A stretch of DNA of 64,000 nucleotides, from positions 1,922,001 through 1,986,000 of the forward strand of contig NZ_CP151842.1 in assembly GCF_038452265.1 (NCBI RefSeq), read 5' to 3'. This document shows positions 60,745 to 64,000 of this stretch, in pieces. The stretch's first letter is position 1. The number at the start of each line of letters is the position of its first letter. The position numbers and the translations under genes were made by a program. The DNA is from Vibrio diazotrophicus. Its GTDB lineage: Bacteria > Pseudomonadota > Gammaproteobacteria > Enterobacterales > Vibrionaceae. The notes beneath the pieces are model-generated. The model had not been told where the DNA came from. It saw only the letters and a program-made list of their open reading frames with translations, and made no database searches.

Positions 60745-62046
60745 TTAACCAAGCACATATTTAATCATTACACCGGCGGCAACCGCTGATCCAATAACGC
60801 CCGCAACATTGGGACCCATTGCATGCATAAGCAGGAAGTTTTGCGAGTTCGCTTCTAAACCAAGTTTGTTTGAGACGCGAGCTGCCATTGGAACTGCTGA
60901 AACACCTGCGGACCCTATGAGTGGGTTAACTTTTTCAACACAAAGTCTGTTCATAAGTTTCGCCATCAATAGACCTGCTGCGGTTCCCACACAGAAAGCA
61001 ACAATACCCAGAGCTAATATTCCCAGTGTTTGTGGTTGCAAGAACTTATCTGCCATAAGTTTCGAACCCACAGACAACCCAAGGAAAATGGTCACAATGT
61101 TGATTAGAGCATTTTGTGCCGTGTCAGAAAGGCGCTCAACCACACCACATTCGCGCATCAAGTTACCAAAACAGAACATACCCATCAGTGGCGTCGCTGA
61201 AGGCAGTAACATTGCAATAAGAACCAGCAACATTAACGGGAAACACACTTTCTCTATCTTGCCGATTTTGCGCAGTTGCTTCATTTCGATTTTGCGTTCT
61301 GCTTCCGTAGTCAGCGCACGCATGATTGGTGGCTGAATCATAGGAACCAGTGCCATATACGAATATGCCGCTACCGCTATTGCACCTAAGAGTTCAGGAG
61401 CGAGCAGGCTCGATACATAAATAGCCGTAGGTCCGTCTGCGCCACCGATGATGCCAATCGCTGCAGCTTGAGCTACTGTGAAATCCATTATACCCAACTG
61501 ACTCAGTCCAAGAGCGCCTAATACCGTTGCAAAAATGCCGAATTGCGCGGCGGCACCCAGTAATAGAGTTTTAGGATTGGCCAGCAAAGGACCGAAGTCT
61601 GTCATAGCGCCAACGCCCATAAATATCACTAAAGGCCCAACCCCAGACGCAATGGCGACATGGTAAAAGGTATACAACATGCCGTCAGAGTATTGATATT
61701 GCTCCGCAAGCAAACCCAAATGCATCTTTTGCTCAGGTGTAGCCATTTGCAATGCATGCTTAATAGCATCCGGTGTTGACTCAACAACGTTGAGTATCTG
61801 CGCGAATGCTTGCATTACATCTGCTTTACCTGCATGAATGGCGGCATCTACCGCATTAATGGCAAGATTCGCATCAGGCAAGTTTGAAAGAATGCCACCC
61901 AACCCGATAGGCACGAGCAACAATGGCTCGAAACCTTTCACGATCGCTAGATAGAGCAAGATCATACCAATGACGATCATCAGAAATTGGCCCCATTGCA
62001 GGTGGAGAATGCCAAAATCACTGATTAAGCCGATTACACTGTCCAT
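60745..62046 (-). CDS. oadB: oxaloacetate decarboxylase beta subunit (Na+ pump)
   Basis: The 433-residue membrane protein has about nine or more helices, 'GGADGPTAIYVSS' and 'NVAGVIGSAVAAG', and the re-entrant regions with the sodium-translocating Asp in the family. It decarboxylates carboxybiotin and exports sodium. It follows oadA by 9 bases. Confidence 0.96.
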   Translation of the reverse strand: MDSVIGLISDFGILHLQWGQFLMIVIGMILLYLAIVKGFEPLLLVPIGLGGILSNLPDANLAINAVDAAIHAGKADVMQAFAQILNVVESTPDAIKHALQMATPEQKMHLGLLAEQYQYSDGMLYTFYHVAIASGVGPLVIFMGVGAMTDFGPLLANPKTLLLGAAAQFGIFATVLGALGLSQLGIMDFTVAQAAAIGIIGGADGPTAIYVSSLLAPELLGAIAVAAYSYMALVPMIQPPIMRALTTEAERKIEMKQLRKIGKIEKVCFPLMLLVLIAMLLPSATPLMGMFCFGNLMRECGVVERLSDTAQNALINIVTIFLGLSVGSKLMADKFLQPQTLGILALGIVAFCVGTAAGLLMAKLMNRLCVEKVNPLIGSAGVSAVPMAARVSNKLGLEANSQNFLLMHAMGPNVAGVIGSAVAAGVMIKYVLG

Positions 62047-62055
62047 TTCAGATCC

Positions 62056-63843
62056 TTATGCCAATGCAAATAGTTCATCACCGACCTGAACCGCATCGCC
62101 TTCTGATACAGCCATTGACTCGACTTTGCCGTCACGGAACGCCTTAATCTCGGTTTCCATTTTCATTGCTTCGAGAATTAACAGTGTTTCGCCTTCTTTT
62201 ACCATGTCGCCGATTTTCTTGTGGATCTTCCAGATGTTACCCGCTAGCGGAGCGGAAACTGGTTCAGCCGAACCCGATGAAACGACTGGTTGAGCTGCGG
62301 CAACAGGAGCACTCGTTGATGCGGCCAAAACTTCAGGATCAGCACCTTCGTTGATTTGAACCACGTAAGCCTGATTGTTCACGTTGACTGTATATACAGC
62401 TTTGTCTGATGGTTTTGCTGCTTTTGCAGGGGCTGCCACTTCAGCAACAGTTGGAACTGGTTCAAAAGCTTCTGGATTATTGCGATTAGCCAAAAACTTC
62501 CACGCTACTTGATCAAATAGAGCGACAGTAAGTACATCATCAATGGTGTTTTCAGCAAGCTCGATGCCTTTTTCCTGCGCCTGATTAACCACCGATTCCA
62601 TTAGCTGGTCGATTTCAGGTTCAATGAGATCTGCTGGTCGGCAAGTGATCACTTCAGCGCCATCAAGTACACGTTTCTGTAACTCTGAATCAACGGGTGC
62701 TGGTGTTTTACCGTACTCCCCTTTTAATACCCCAGCCGTTTCTTTGGTGATGGTTTTATAACGTTCACCCATCATGACGTTGATTACGGCTTGTGTACCA
62801 ACGATTTGCGAAGTTGGTGTTACTAAAGGGATATAACCGAGATCTTTTCTGACTCTTGGAATTTCAGTCAGTACTTCATCAATACGATCCAGCGCGTTCT
62901 GTTGCTTTAACTGACCTTCCATATTGGTAAGCATGCCACCCGGAACTTGAGCAACGAGAATACGTGAATCTGAGCCTTTTAATTGGCCTTCAAAAGCATG
63001 ATATTTCTTACGAACATCTCTAAAGTAAGCCGCAATACTTTCCAACTTCTCAATATCTAGCCCAGTATCACGATCAGTTCCTTTCAATGCTGCCACAATC
63101 GATTCAGTCGATGGATGACCATAAGTACCGCTCATCGAAGAAATTGCGGTATCAACACGATCAACACCAGCTTCAATCGCTTTAAGCAACGTCATATCCG
63201 CCATGCCCGCAGTGGAGTGGCAGTGAAGATGAAGCTCAACATCGACGAGTTTCTTCAGATTGGTTACTAGCTCGTACGCTTCGTACGGAGACATAACCCC
63301 AGACATATCTTTAATCGCAATCGAACTTACGCCACATTCCAGAAGCTGTTCTGCTACATCAACCCAAGATTGCATGGTATGAACAGGACTGGTTGTATAA
63401 CAGATGGTGCCCTGTGCATGTGCGCCTTGATTGTTTACCGCTTGGATAGCTCGTTTCATATTACGAGTGTCATTTAATGCATCAAAGATACGGAAAACAT
63501 CCATGCCATTTACAACGGCACGTTCAACAAACTTATCAACAACATCATCAGCATAGTGGCGATAACCTAGGATATTTTGACCACGCAATAACATTTGTTG
63601 TTTGGTGTTTGGCATCGCCTTTTTTAACTCTCTTAGGCGTGCCCAAGGGTCTTCACCCAAGAATCGAATGCAAGAGTCAAAAGTCGCACCACCCCAAGAT
63701 TCCAGTGACCAATAGCCAATTTCATCGAGCTTAGATGCTATGGGTAACATATCATCCAATCTCATTCGCGTAGCGAGTAGTGATTGATGTGCGTCACGCA
63801 ATGCAACGTCAGTAATACCGAGTGGTTTAGCTATTTTAGACAT
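62056..63843 (-). CDS. oadA: oxaloacetate decarboxylase alpha subunit
   Basis: The start ATG at 63,843 follows AGAGGAATTT. The 595-residue protein has an N-terminal carboxyltransferase TIM barrel ('DVALRDAHQSLLATRMR', 'LHCHSTAGMA') and a C-terminal biotinyl domain with the biotin Lys in 'EAMKMETE' (about residue 561), linked by an Ala/Pro-rich segment. It transfers CO2 from oxaloacetate to biotin, giving pyruvate. Confidence 0.97.
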   Translation of the reverse strand: MSKIAKPLGITDVALRDAHQSLLATRMRLDDMLPIASKLDEIGYWSLESWGGATFDSCIRFLGEDPWARLRELKKAMPNTKQQMLLRGQNILGYRHYADDVVDKFVERAVVNGMDVFRIFDALNDTRNMKRAIQAVNNQGAHAQGTICYTTSPVHTMQSWVDVAEQLLECGVSSIAIKDMSGVMSPYEAYELVTNLKKLVDVELHLHCHSTAGMADMTLLKAIEAGVDRVDTAISSMSGTYGHPSTESIVAALKGTDRDTGLDIEKLESIAAYFRDVRKKYHAFEGQLKGSDSRILVAQVPGGMLTNMEGQLKQQNALDRIDEVLTEIPRVRKDLGYIPLVTPTSQIVGTQAVINVMMGERYKTITKETAGVLKGEYGKTPAPVDSELQKRVLDGAEVITCRPADLIEPEIDQLMESVVNQAQEKGIELAENTIDDVLTVALFDQVAWKFLANRNNPEAFEPVPTVAEVAAPAKAAKPSDKAVYTVNVNNQAYVVQINEGADPEVLAASTSAPVAAAQPVVSSGSAEPVSAPLAGNIWKIHKKIGDMVKEGETLLILEAMKMETEIKAFRDGKVESMAVSEGDAVQVGDELFALA

Positions 63844-63860
63844 ATTAAATTCCTCTAACC

Positions 63861-64000
63861 TCAAGCCTGAACTTGCTTATTAATTTTTTGATTGTGGTGG
63901 TGTAGTACTGCGGAAATCGCGGCTACCAAATTGTCGTCCTGCGCCCCTGCAGAAACCGTTTGTTTCGCAGAGCCAACGGTTTTCTCGGGGGGTGAAAACT
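63861..64000 (-). CDS. oadG: oxaloacetate decarboxylase gamma subunit, C-terminal part (partial)
   Basis: The last 45 codons are visible; the gene runs off the right edge. The end 'AAISAVLHHHNQKINK' with three His fits the OadG C-terminal zinc-binding tail that holds the alpha subunit. It stops 17 bases before the oadA start codon, in the normal order oadGAB. Confidence 0.88.
   Translation of the reverse strand, partial: FSPPEKTVGSAKQTVSAGAQDDNLVAAISAVLHHHNQKINKQVQA

Noticed and set aside
1..64000. CRISPR arrays, tRNA and rRNA genes
   Set aside because: I saw no regularly spaced repeats, no cloverleaf with CCA end and no rRNA-like sequence. A tRNAscan-SE or Infernal run would be needed to exclude small RNAs.

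Overview
The window looks like a chromosome segment of a marine Vibrionaceae bacterium, most likely a Vibrio. This rests on the gene set and order: divergent pspABC/pspF directly followed by sapABCDF, a ribose operon in the order rbsDACBKR, the citrate fermentation cluster with an oxaloacetate decarboxylase sodium pump, a Mn-dependent pyrophosphatase, a TIGR02647-type small protein and a secreted PL8 polysaccharide lyase. Species cannot be fixed by eye.

Region 1 (1 to about 10,430) is a mobile accessory island whose left end lies outside the window. It holds the first codons of a WYL-like regulator, a P4-type leader ORF, a P22-type antirepressor without a usable early start codon, and a minus-strand row of small unknown genes. 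Two insertion sequences interrupt that row and both can be delimited exactly. An IS21-family element (4103-6694, 5-bp target duplication CTACT) sits just upstream of a membrane protein start codon. An IS481-family element (7111-8316, 7-bp target duplication ATTCATG) splits a DUF2971 gene. The island ends at the C-terminal stump of a tyrosine integrase (10,195-10,430). The content fits a decaying satellite-phage or defence island.

Region 2 (10.6-24.6 kb) is mixed chromosome: sodC, a leucine-rich-repeat/protein-kinase fusion, small membrane and Cys-rich proteins, a chemoreceptor, a secreted PL8 lyase with a C-terminal accessory module, an HlyD/ABC-2 export operon and a DUF1289 protein.

Region 3 (24.7-31 kb) is the ribose operon, with a CRP-like site, a perfect LacI-family operator and two stable hairpins that bracket rbsB. 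Region 4 (31-41 kb) holds an HslJ-like lipoprotein, an RNA methyltransferase/pseudouridine synthase pair, an NSS transporter, cardiolipin synthase, metC, tag and the phage-shock genes pspABC with divergent pspF and a sigma-54-like promoter. Region 5 (41.3-47.4 kb) is sapABCDF plus a DUF2927 gene overlapping sapF.

Region 6 (47.4-53.9 kb) has a DUF2750 gene, ppaC, an orphan fetB-like permease, focA, a TIGR02647 gene, a coiled-coil lipoprotein and a tandem pair of related Cys/His mini-proteins. Between the convergent fetB-like gene and focA lies an inverted pair of perfect DnaA boxes and an 18-bp palindrome. Region 7 (53.9-64 kb), all on the minus strand, is citrate fermentation: oadG(partial)-oadA-oadB, citA-citB, then citD-citE-citF-citX-citG. 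citC and a citrate carrier are not in the window.

The best candidates for something new are the island's unknown genes (including a membrane protein with a probable frameshift at an A-run and a start-less antirepressor), the DnaA-box/palindrome locus, and the paired Cys/His mini-proteins.
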